A stretch of 64,000 nt of DNA. It comes from Hermatobates lingyangjiaoensis (lineage: Eukaryota; Arthropoda; Insecta; Hemiptera; Hermatobatidae). Location: the NCBI GenBank assembly GCA_026182355.1, contig JAPFBL010000003.1, positions 3,435,001 through 3,499,000 of the forward strand, read 5' to 3'. Shown piece after piece: positions 61,401 to 64,000 of this stretch. Both the position numbers and the translations under genes were made by a program. The first letter of the stretch is position 1; the number at the start of each line of letters is the position of its first letter. Below the pieces are notes generated by a model. That model ran no database searches and was not told the origin of the DNA. It saw only the letters and a list, made by a program, of their open reading frames with translations.

Positions 61401-61885
61401 TCGTGACTCCATAGACCCCCTTTTTTACTCAGAGTTTTCTATGTTTTTAGTTTTCTATTCGTGAATTTATAAGTAGCAATATTTAACTTTTTTTTTATTT
61501 TACATTTAAATTTTTAAGATAAGATTTTGTAAATCAGGATTAAGTGAACTTGTGAAGTTTTTATTTGTCGTTTTAAAAATTATTTTTAATTAGTTTAAAT
61601 AGCTTTATTACTGTGGTTACAATACTTATGATGCTGATAAATATTCTGTTTTCATTAAAGGTAAAGTAGTTGGATTCCTGATTTCATAATGGAATCGCTG
61701 TGTGCGTTTCAGACAAGACTTGGATGAGACGGGAGAAGAGGACCGTCTGACTGTCACGCTGACTTGCGACTTCGAGTCTGGCTCGGGTCAGGTCTGCAAC
61801 GCTCCCTGGGCTAACCATAAGCCTCCCCATTTGGGTCTACTTTTCACGTCTAAACTGGAAGCAGATGAAACCATCGAAAACTTCG
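25928..61885 (+). CDS. GAK: cyclin-G-associated kinase (GAK/auxilin), partial, 17 exons
   Basis: Seventeen exons join in frame through GT-AG introns: 25928-26057, 26323-26381, 26453-26512, 29270-29384, 30482-30621, 36185-36310, 38240-38465, 39806-39946, 41864-41999, 45012-45116, 46533-46725, 48589-48708, 49674-49807, 55587-55700, 57759-57864, 58994-59160 and 61713-61885. They give 748 codons. A NAK-family kinase domain spans about residues 36-320, with glycine loop GGFAFVY, Lys63 in YALK, DFG at 184-186 and MYRSPE. A Gln/Ser-rich linker follows with KDTSSKVVQTV. Next are the PTEN-like domain (about 425-575) and the C2 domain (about 575-740). Known role: the kinase phosphorylates AP-1/AP-2 mu subunits, while the C-terminal clathrin-binding and J domains recruit Hsc70 to uncoat vesicles. 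Those C-terminal exons lie right of the window. Oddities: the catalytic loop reads HFDLK, not HRDLK, and introns carry many transposons. Exons 7, 9, 11-13, 16 and 17 are GC-richer than the others. Confidence 0.93.
26323..26381 (+). CDS. GAK: GAK exon 2 (glycine loop, catalytic Lys)
   Basis: It encodes GGFAFVYVAQTEGGKNYALK, with the ATP-binding loop and the invariant lysine of YALK. Ends in phase 0. Confidence 0.9.
26453..26512 (+). CDS. GAK: GAK exon 3 (helix C)
   Basis: A 60-nt exon giving RLLGADSEANEAILKEVNIL. The Glu of EAILKEV is the expected helix-C salt-bridge residue. Phase 0 both sides. Confidence 0.85.
26513..28374. other. GAK intron 3, unremarkable part
   Basis: AT-rich intron without recognisable coding or repeat structure. 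Confidence 0.35.
28426..28687. repeat. 119-bp palindrome of a PLE tail
   Basis: Arms 28426-28544 and 28569-28687, both 119 nt with three mismatches, separated by 24 nt. Each arm contains a complete CTGAAGA, C, hairpin, CGAAAA core. Both strands therefore show the same small open frame; it is not a gene. Part of the same family lies at 33972-34110. Confidence 0.85.
29270..29384 (+). CDS. GAK: GAK exon 4 (N-lobe to hinge)
   Basis: It encodes RKLSGHPNIIEFISACVV and ends at the hinge LLLTEYCQ, as in NAK kinases. Phase 0 in, 1 out. Confidence 0.9.
29820..30375. mobile_element. cluster of three PLE tail fragments
   Basis: 29820-29905 matches 34915-34995 (AACAAATATAGTTCAATGTAG). 29930-30240 matches the variant-core family of 485-694 (GAAAAAGGTTTTAAATAAAACC, then the inverse of CGACCGTTTGATAGAATAGG). 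After (TA)n, 30255-30375 is family B with its core on the minus strand. The cluster ends about 100 nt before GAK exon 5. Confidence 0.65.
30482..30621 (+). CDS. GAK: GAK exon 5 (catalytic loop, HFD variant)
   Basis: It encodes GGSLVNRLQVRGVPFNPEVV up to IIHFDLK. The catalytic Asp and Lys are kept, but the Arg before Asp is Phe (codon TTC). PLE family-B fragments end about 100 nt before it and begin about 35-50 nt after it. Confidence 0.9.
30656..31075. mobile_element. PLE family-B copy with inverted arms, after GAK exon 5
   Basis: The left arm starts ATCAATGATCAAACCACAAT (about 30676) and the right arm ends near 31050 with its inverse. The core on the minus strand (about 30718-30765) has decayed to CGGACAAAGACCG. 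It begins some 35-50 nt after the exon-5 donor. Confidence 0.7.
31078..31122. repeat. (TA)n microsatellite
   Basis: About 22 uninterrupted TA units at the border between two PLE fragments. Similar tracts at 72-120, 7816-7838, 17393-17413, 31702-31736, 32874-32900, 33789-33823, 33934-33972 and 34441-34500 also mark PLE junctions. Confidence 0.9.
31139..31740 (+). mobile_element. PLE fragments incl. endonuclease C-terminus (family C)
   Basis: 31139-31215 is a short tail related to 715-805. After (TA)n, 31245-31376 (plus strand) encodes HVTLRASEEAFICLLGARSP, ending PGLNLYR and a stop. It matches the C-terminus of the endonuclease at 32064-32609 on the other strand. A (TTA)n-rich stretch at 31376-31470 and a tail with CCCGATGACGATGGATGTCGAAA at about 31626-31650 follow. 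Confidence 0.7.
32064..32640 (-). pseudogene. PLE reverse-transcriptase thumb plus GIY-YIG endonuclease (family C)
   Basis: A 181-residue minus-strand frame begins with the thumb-like SYRKPPNLRGIF. A Cys-rich linker follows, then a GIY-YIG-type domain (CTQCDAFYVGMASTQLNLRM, GHRDSV) and a C-terminus ending ARSPPGLNLYR. Upstream, frames before 32640 add FFPGAHRIGSVIKEFFP, showing a frameshift. In PLEs this endonuclease nicks the target for reverse transcription. The RT palm is missing, so the copy is 5'-truncated and cannot act alone. Confidence 0.85.
32690..32880 (+). mobile_element. PLE tail fragment (family D)
   Basis: It reads CCAGTGCGCTTGGTTTCCCT and TCTCCTGAAGACGGTTCAAA, then CCGAAAATTAGATACTG, and ends in (TA)n. 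Matches 17215-17415 and, inverted, 34915-35080. The hairpin CGGTT/AACCG in the core differs in sequence from families A and G but still pairs. Confidence 0.65.
33003..33064 (-). ncRNA. type I hammerhead-like ribozyme in PLE tail (best copy)
   Basis: Read on the minus strand: distal stem TTAATTAA; ACC; core CTGAAGA; one extra T; stem II GACTGG/CCAGTC with loop AA; GAA; mini stem III A-C/G-T with loop AT; cleavage triplet GTC; GGT; distal stem TTAATTAA. Stem I pairs ACC with GGT and closes again through the eight-base distal helix. All catalytic-core bases of the hammerhead consensus are present, except for the additional T after CTGAAGA. It lies about 50 nt after the endonuclease stop, where PLE terminal repeats are known to carry hammerheads. 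Activity is inferred, not shown. Confidence 0.6.
33110..33631 (-). pseudogene. PLE GIY-YIG endonuclease domain, open frame
   Basis: 173 residues. The N-terminus SPTISSLVMRN is the end of the RT connector, followed by a Cys-containing YTCKIGDREPC and then [15 protein letters not shown], the GIY-YIG-type core. [13 protein letters not shown] holds a His typical of PLE endonucleases, and [16 protein letters not shown] supplies the C-terminal Glu and Asn region. The frame is uninterrupted but lacks the RT, so it is a truncated copy rather than a full element. Confidence 0.85.
33840..34520. mobile_element. train of four PLE tail fragments separated by (TA)n
   Basis: In order: a tail with GATGTCCTAGTCATCAGG (33860-33930); (TA)n; a tail of the 28426-28687 family (33972-34110) with its core on the minus strand; (TA)n; a family-C tail (34130-34210) on the minus strand; a tail of the 6471-6666 family (34225-34440) on the plus strand; then a long (TA)n to about 34500. 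Confidence 0.7.
34560..34760 (-). other. unrecognised low-copy segment
   Basis: GC-richer than its surroundings, with an open minus-strand frame containing SNYDHKLKKDLKRPP. No family recognised; possibly another transposon fragment. Confidence 0.25.
34915..35400. mobile_element. PLE tail fragments (families D and variant-core)
   Basis: 34915-35060 is the inverse of the family-D tail, with the core at about 35003-35030 on the minus strand (CTGAAGACGGTTCAAACCGAAA). 35100-35400 carries the variant core GGCCTATGATAAAGG...AACCAAAATGTTGACAATG and ends at (TA)n near 35393. Confidence 0.6.
36185..36310 (+). CDS. GAK: GAK exon 6 (DFG, activation segment)
   Basis: It encodes IENLLLTADGKVKLCDFGSA and ends SWSAQRRALLEDK. 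The DFG metal-binding motif is intact. Phase 0 both sides. Confidence 0.92.
37165..37780 (+). mobile_element. PLE fragment with GIY-YIG endonuclease (family I)
   Basis: Plus-strand frames read CTDCQMSCIGQTSKGLFTRV, KQHQ and LFLHVRNKNHMINW. After one frameshift near 37400 they continue RNIESALIKNFYGNLMNN and SPGLYKLDEIF to the stop at 37604. The GIY-YIG core and the C-terminal IE...I region are present. About 50 nt later a hammerhead-like core lies at 37651-37675. Short inverted arms (GAATTAAACACCACAATAAA and its inverse) bound the copy. It sits in GAK intron 6. Confidence 0.8.
37651..37690 (+). ncRNA. hammerhead-like core, PLE family I
   Basis: CTGATGA, extra T, short stem GTT/AAC, then GAAAGC. 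It has the standard core with the same one-base insertion seen in other families, placed just after the endonuclease stop. Stem III and the cleavage site are unclear. Confidence 0.4.
37800..38015 (-). mobile_element. PLE tail fragment
   Basis: Contains TCAGTATTTCGACCCTATTA and ACGGTCGTCCTGAGGAAAGG. On the minus strand this is the hairpin-GAAA arrangement with CTCAGGA in place of CTGANGA. It lies about 225 nt before GAK exon 7. Confidence 0.5.
38240..38465 (+). CDS. GAK: GAK exon 7 (APE region to helix G)
   Basis: It encodes STPMYRSPEMVD, DIWAVGCIIYLLC and HPFQDSAKLRI. The donor is ATT A|GTATGT (phase 1). Confidence 0.92.
38490..39200. mobile_element. degraded PLE pieces in GAK intron 7
   Basis: About 38560-38600 carries the inverse of CTTATGATGACCGCAAATGTCGAAAG, and 39060-39150 matches family B (GTTGACAGCTAGCAGATAAC). 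Between them no structure is recognised. Confidence 0.35.
39806..39946 (+). CDS. GAK: GAK exon 8 (end of kinase domain)
   Basis: It encodes GCLVEDPRRRMTITDVLECL, the last kinase helices, then a linker ending IETKEIPQQQ. Phase 1 in and out. Confidence 0.88.
39947..41863. other. GAK intron 8
   Basis: AT-rich intron, no repeat or coding sequence supported. Confidence 0.35.
41864..41999 (+). CDS. GAK: GAK exon 9 (Gln-rich linker)
   Basis: A low-complexity linker with five consecutive glutamines and many Asn, His and Ser residues. It joins in frame (phase 1 to 2). It has less direct family support than its neighbours. Confidence 0.75.
42000..45011. other. GAK intron 9
   Basis: Contains a (CA)n tract near 42418-42430, a (TA)n tract at 42598-42620, and a small inverted repeat with 20-nt arms (43238-43257 and 43454-43473). 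The latter encloses a decayed CTGAGGATGTC...TTGAAA core, probably an old PLE tail. Confidence 0.4.
45012..45116 (+). CDS. GAK: GAK exon 10 (linker before PTEN-like domain)
   Basis: It encodes a Gly-rich start and then SLLKNLKDTSSKVVQTVQ, matching the conserved KDTSSKV element just before the PTEN-like domain. Confidence 0.88.
46533..46725 (+). CDS. GAK: GAK exon 11 (PTEN-like domain, start)
   Basis: It encodes AAGYITSRVCVINYTDGPE, the DISYITSRI-like opening of the PTEN-like domain, then ANVAIYNLSPTTF. The frame is fixed by the phase-2 join CA|G. Confidence 0.9.
46852..48085. repeat. local direct repeat pair in GAK intron 11
   Basis: 46852-46935 and about 47995-48085 share the segment ACATTTGTTTGT.TTATAGTGG and TCTGGTGGTCTGG. 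This suggests a short duplication or two copies of an interspersed element. Confidence 0.45.
48127..48415. repeat. dispersed repeat, copy 1 (about 285 bp)
   Basis: Diverged but continuous similarity to 50531-50815 in the same orientation, for example GGAGAATTGTT, CATGTTTGTTTACCG, ACAATATCCAACAC.GTCTTATC and TTTTGATCAATTAACAAAGATA. No coding potential. Confidence 0.65.
48589..48708 (+). CDS. GAK: GAK exon 12 (PTEN-like domain, middle)
   Basis: It encodes GGWGNRCPSLQALYTLCQHM and ends VAVITCP. The final Cys is at the position of the phosphatase catalytic Cys. Phase 0 both sides. Confidence 0.88.
49262..49630. mobile_element. palindromic PLE tail next to GAK exon 13
   Basis: The outer ends CTCATGATTAGAGAGGAAAA and their inverse enclose two imperfect arms meeting near 49440. 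Each arm has a hammerhead-like core: on the plus strand, 49538-49565 reads CTGATGA, T, GAACA/TGTTC hairpin, GAAAC; on the minus strand, 49335-49366 reads CTCATGATGAACAC...GTGTTCGAAACGCGTC. The right end is 43 nt before the exon-13 start. Confidence 0.7.
49538..49570 (+). ncRNA. hammerhead-like core in palindromic PLE tail
   Basis: CTGATGA matches the consensus exactly. After the extra T, the five-pair stem GAACA/TGTTC closes on GAAAC. The inverse arm keeps a clean mini stem III and GTC triplet (ACGCGTC) but has lost CTGANGA, so each arm retains a different half of the motif. Confidence 0.4.
49674..49807 (+). CDS. GAK: GAK exon 13 (PTEN-like pseudo-P-loop)
   Basis: It encodes DGKTNSAMLVCGFLLYVA and ends PPTLQPSHM. 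Joined to exon 12 the P-loop is CPDGKTN, without the catalytic Arg, consistent with an inactive lipid-binding domain. Its acceptor lies about 43 nt after a PLE palindrome. Confidence 0.88.
49900..50530. other. GC-richer intron segment of unknown origin
   Basis: About 50080-50470 is richer in G/C than the flanks and shares short strings (GAGAAGTTACTGCTTCTCACAC type) with 45660-45960 and 56210-56560. Possibly a diverged interspersed repeat. Not assigned. Confidence 0.25.
50531..50815. repeat. dispersed repeat, copy 2 (about 285 bp)
   Basis: Second copy of the 48127-48415 repeat, in GAK intron 13. Confidence 0.65.
51165..53151 (-). mobile_element. composite Helitron 2 (1987 bp)
   Basis: Minus strand from A|TCTATATAAATAAAATAATG (53151) to the 3' hairpin and GTACATTTGCTAG|T (51165). 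It resembles 21446-23602, including the inner second 3' end (51784-51800, CTAT) and the tandem 127-bp subunits. A decayed helicase near 51900-52060 shares the same remnants. In its left part (51290-51460) it keeps a further helicase scrap, where copy 1 carries 5'-end sequence instead. Confidence 0.85.
54181..54260. repeat. 23-bp inverted repeat
   Basis: CATTCTGAGGTAAAATGGAT (54181 onward, 23 nt) is exactly inverted at 54238-54260. It abuts the Gypsy-like relic and may be another short PLE-type tail. Confidence 0.6.
54269..54568 (-). pseudogene. Ty3/Gypsy-like reverse transcriptase relic
   Basis: Minus-strand frame of 99 residues. KYFCTLDLSKGYLLYQMDD corresponds to the KYFxxLDLxxGYxQ block of Gypsy RTs. 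LTFGVKVASGWEFMDKLFQG matches the FGVxxAxxxFxxxMxxxLxG block. The catalytic YxDD position reads FFYNITI, so the active-site aspartates are gone. No LTRs, gag or integrase nearby. Confidence 0.75.
55076..55333 (-). CDS. unrecognised 85-codon open frame in GAK intron 13
   Basis: Minus-strand frame containing WFQAAYLDKKYSFNDSYI, then ARRERLRPMILKEMDL and an acidic tail ending GMTVIE. The amino acid mix looks protein-like and not low-complexity. No family recognised. The upstream side (55360-55480) reads AGGGCTTATTTTCAGGG, a string of the kind found at ends of DNA transposons, so it may be a captured or transposon-borne fragment. It runs antisense to GAK. Confidence 0.35.
   Translation of the reverse strand: MVSLYAVITERILWNQIFQEIPSLPSWFQAAYLDKKYSFNDSYIARRERLRPMILKEMDLEENQNEIQNLIIYHDVLEDGMTVIE
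55587..55700 (+). CDS. GAK: GAK exon 14 (start of C2 domain)
   Basis: It encodes RYLKYFSSVLEDP and KLVSLIIQPVPLYNKV, the step from the PTEN-like to the C2 domain. Phase 2 both sides. Confidence 0.9.
55701..57758. other. GAK intron 14
   Basis: Holds a 43-bp tandem repeat (57206-57334) and a GC-richer patch at 56210-56560 with weak similarity to 45660-45960 and 50080-50470. Otherwise AT-rich. Confidence 0.35.
57206..57334. repeat. 43-bp tandem repeat, three copies
   Basis: Three head-to-tail copies of a 43-bp unit starting TAGTCATTACATTATGTCTT. The first two are identical; the third changes only near its end. Confidence 0.95.
57759..57864 (+). CDS. GAK: GAK exon 15 (C2 domain)
   Basis: It encodes DGCRPFIEVYQGEDKIFSS, a clear match to the C2 strand CRPFxEVY. 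Ends in phase 0. Confidence 0.9.
57865..58993. other. GAK intron 15
   Basis: AT-rich intron without recognised features. Confidence 0.35.
58994..59160 (+). CDS. GAK: GAK exon 16 (C2 domain)
   Basis: It encodes VVLPVGCGVCGDVTIAAYHA and KMFKLQVSTAFLP, equivalent to the family's GDVxxxxYHAR and KMFxxQxxTxF strands. Ends in phase 2. Confidence 0.9.
59430..61430 (-). mobile_element. non-LTR retrotransposon relic (R1/jockey-like RT)
   Basis: On the minus strand, broken frames read the RT N-terminal region (SEIRGVQKEYHRSFNQAKA with stops; then LRKQVKTVKRDSWRNFYSRI and KIVAMDPVLPEY at 60219-60007). Nearer the 3' side is SGTPQGGVCPL (59633-59430), the RT motif just before the catalytic YADD block. 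A deletion lies between them. GC content is above the flanking intron. It sits in GAK intron 16, antisense to the gene. Confidence 0.75.
61713..61885 (+). CDS. GAK: GAK exon 17 (end of C2 domain)
   Basis: It starts QDLDETGEEDRLTVTLTCDF and ends DETIENF. The donor TTCG|GTAAG (phase 1) shows that the gene continues beyond the window. No further exon is visible up to 64000. Confidence 0.88.
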
Positions 61886-62879
61886 GTAAGTCACTTCAAC
61901 TTTTCTTGGGTACTAGAAATGTGTTTTCGATTTCCCTTAACCCTAGATTGTTTGTAAAGTTCATATTTCATATTATTTATTCAAAGGGAGTTAACAGAGG
62001 TATTCGTCTTTCTCCTATTACAAGATTCGTGTGTGAAATTGAAATACTCCATGGCCAGTTTTGCTTCCCCCCATTATTCTTCTCTTATTCGTTCAGTTAT
62101 TGCCTTGAAGAGTGCATGGTGTGAAGTTTTAGAGAAACCAAGAGTGATTGTTTTCTTTTTATATCGTTGAGTTTAATTTTAAATTTTCCTTTATATTTTT
62201 GACAAATATTGACCGTGTAATAAAATAGCAATTGCATCATTTTTAGATTTAATCAAATTTTTGAATCCCACGAGTCGTATCGTAGACCAAACCTTTTCAC
62301 AGATCAGCAAATAAGGAAAAATATTAGAAATCTTACAAAATTAACTATTTATCATAAATCAACAAGTTTCAAATGAAAACATATGGAATATTGCAGATAT
62401 GTGGGTAATATCACGGAAAAGGTACGAAAACTTAAAGAAGTATAAATTTAAAAAAAAACAGAAAAAACTCAAATTTATAAAATTATTAAATATGTGGGTT
62501 TAGCAATAAAAAATTGAAATTCTTTAACTTAACACCCTTGAAGTTAAGTTTGGCGGTTGAGAGTAGGTGAAATTGGTTCCTTGTCTGTATAAGTGTGAGT
62601 GAGACATGCTTATGTTTAATGTATCATTCGTAATCACATACTTTATTTACAATCTTTTAATGTAATAATGATGGTTTTTCTTTTTCAAATGTTTCAAAAT
62701 TGTATACTTCTTCAAATTCTCTTACTTTCTAATTACAACGTATCCTGTTATAATGTTATGTATAATGTAGTTTTGCATATGTTGATATATTGTTATTTTT
62801 GTATGATTTCTGATATTCCTTCAATGGTATGTTGAATATACCTGTTTTGATCGCTGTGCATCTTAGCTTTCCAGCCATT

Positions 62880-63640
62880 ACACCAAAAGATCAAATCAGG
62901 CCGACGATTTAACGTGTTGCCCTTTTGTCACCTCCAAGTTTTGCCACCCAAAACTTGGGGTGTCCGAGGTGGACCTCGCGGAGGCGGGCACCACGATTCT
63001 ACGTCGCGCATAAGACCAAAATTAAATTAACTAATTCACGCAATTGTACCAGGGGGGGGGGGGGGGCGAAAACAACAAAAACGGCAGTTATAATCCTGGT
63101 ATAAGGTGGCTCATTTACCTCACTACCAAACATTTTAACGCTGGGTTGCAATGGCTCTCTTTTTCCTTCCCACCTTGTGGATGAACTCGAGGTATGCCTT
63201 CACGTTTTTACCTTTGAACGATACCTATAAAGATCGCTTGCCTCTTTTCCAACTATCGCCTCGACCTTTGTTCTTTCATAGTCATATCTGGGGCACTCCT
63301 CAATCACATGCTGGACTGTCTCAGGGATCCACCCACAGAGACATGTGGGATCCTCCACTCGCTTGTAGCGGTGTAGATAACTTCGGAAGTCCCCTGTGAG
63401 CACCTGAGTCGTCCAGTGGTCGATGAACTCATCTCCAGACGCCAGCCTCTCGTCGATGGTTGGAAAAATCGATGTGTCCATCGACCAGTGGTTCCCTGGG
63501 ACCACCGCTCCCTCCAGACGCCCATAGCCCAGTCGTGCACCCTCTTCAGGTTGTCTTCTAACCTAGTTCCCATTCTTTCCACGGACCACAGGGGGGGAAA
63601 GTCCTCTTATCAGCCTGAAATTTTCAGATCTGACTCTCAC
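62880..63640 (-). mobile_element. non-LTR retrotransposon 3' fragment
   Basis: Minus-strand frames with one shift near 63460 read GRWTHRFF, then PTIDERLASGDEFIDHWTTQ, LTGDFRSYLHRY and CLCGWIPETVQHVIEECP. The last is the CCHC-type knuckle at the C-terminus of R1/jockey/I-type ORF2. The 3' part contains a GC-rich tract (62920-63000) and a run of 15 G at 63052-63066. It lies after the last visible GAK exon. Confidence 0.75.
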
Positions 63641-64000
63641 GACCAGGTCAATGGGCATCTGACCGGCAATGTTGAATATACCATTGGTAGATTATTGGTT
63701 GCGTATTTAATGATACTAACATACCAGTATTTGATTTATTAATTTACATCCGAAGAAACTATTATCTCCATGCTTTTATCACAGTTATAGTGTAATTAAA
63801 TAAAATAATCGTTGTTTAATAATTAAGATTTTTTTTAAAAAACCGTTCTTGTAATTTATTAACTGTATTTTTGAGTGGCAATGCTTATCCTCCTTCTGCA
63901 TGATTTATACATGGAATTTTCTGAAGAACGATATTAAGTCATTACTACCTAAAGATGTTAAATCCCTGTATCTAAGAACTCAGAATTACTTCACCAAACT
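63641..64000. other. right edge, GAK intron
   Basis: AT-rich, no exon recognised before the window ends. Confidence 0.35.

Noticed and set aside
63052..63066. Run of 15 G as a G-quadruplex element
   Set aside because: A single homopolymer in a dead retrotransposon 3' region; more likely a slippage-prone tract or assembly-sensitive site.

Overview
The window is nuclear DNA from an animal. It is AT-rich, its genes are split by spliceosomal introns with GT-AG borders, it has (TA)n microsatellites, and most of its length is transposon debris. The mix of Penelope-like elements (PLEs) with GIY-YIG endonucleases, Helitrons ending in CTAG, hAT-like MITEs and R1/jockey-type non-LTR fragments suggests an arthropod. 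I cannot name the species from sequence alone.

Three host genes are visible. (1) On the minus strand, 5187-14408, lie seven exons of a DNAJB12/DNAJB14-type ER membrane J-protein: an N-terminal helical region, a J domain with HPD, a Gly/Phe-rich region and a transmembrane helix. Its C-terminal exons are missing and probably lie left of base 1. (2) On the plus strand, 14841-16250, is an intronless 469-residue PWWP protein with a C-terminal integrase-binding-type domain (LEDGF/HDGF-like). It starts 432 bp from the DNAJB gene in head-to-head orientation, so the two probably share a promoter. (3) On the plus strand, from 25928 to beyond the right edge, lies a cyclin-G-associated kinase (GAK/auxilin) gene. 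I could join 17 exons in frame (748 codons): NAK-family kinase, linker, PTEN-like domain and C2 domain. The clathrin-binding and J-domain exons lie to the right. DNAJB12/14 proteins serve ER folding and quality control; GAK serves clathrin uncoating.

The rest is introns and spacers full of mobile DNA. Bases 1-760, 5930-7840, 11815-12350, 28375-28710 and 29820-38030 are PLE-derived. Many PLE pieces end in (TA)n tracts and form long inverted repeats (arms 40-187 bp). At 31070-34520 at least seven fragments from different PLE families are strung together, separated by (TA)n. Two related composite Helitrons lie at 21446-23602 and 51165-53151, and a third Helitron lies at 16620-17737. hAT-like MITEs lie at 3012-3742 and 9162-9490. 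A Gypsy-like reverse transcriptase relic lies at 54269-54568. Non-LTR fragments lie at 59430-61430 and 62880-63640.

The most interesting signal is a recurrent RNA-like motif in the PLE tails: CTGANGA, one extra base, a hairpin, then GAAA. It looks like a hammerhead ribozyme core. The best copy (33003-33064, minus strand) also has the expected stems I and III and a GUC cleavage triplet. In several copies the inverted-tail junction falls at or near this core. Other points worth checking are HRD changed to HFD in the GAK catalytic loop, PLE copies close on both sides of that same exon, a possible 33-nt in-frame microexon in the DNAJB gene, and Helitrons carrying two successive 3' ends.
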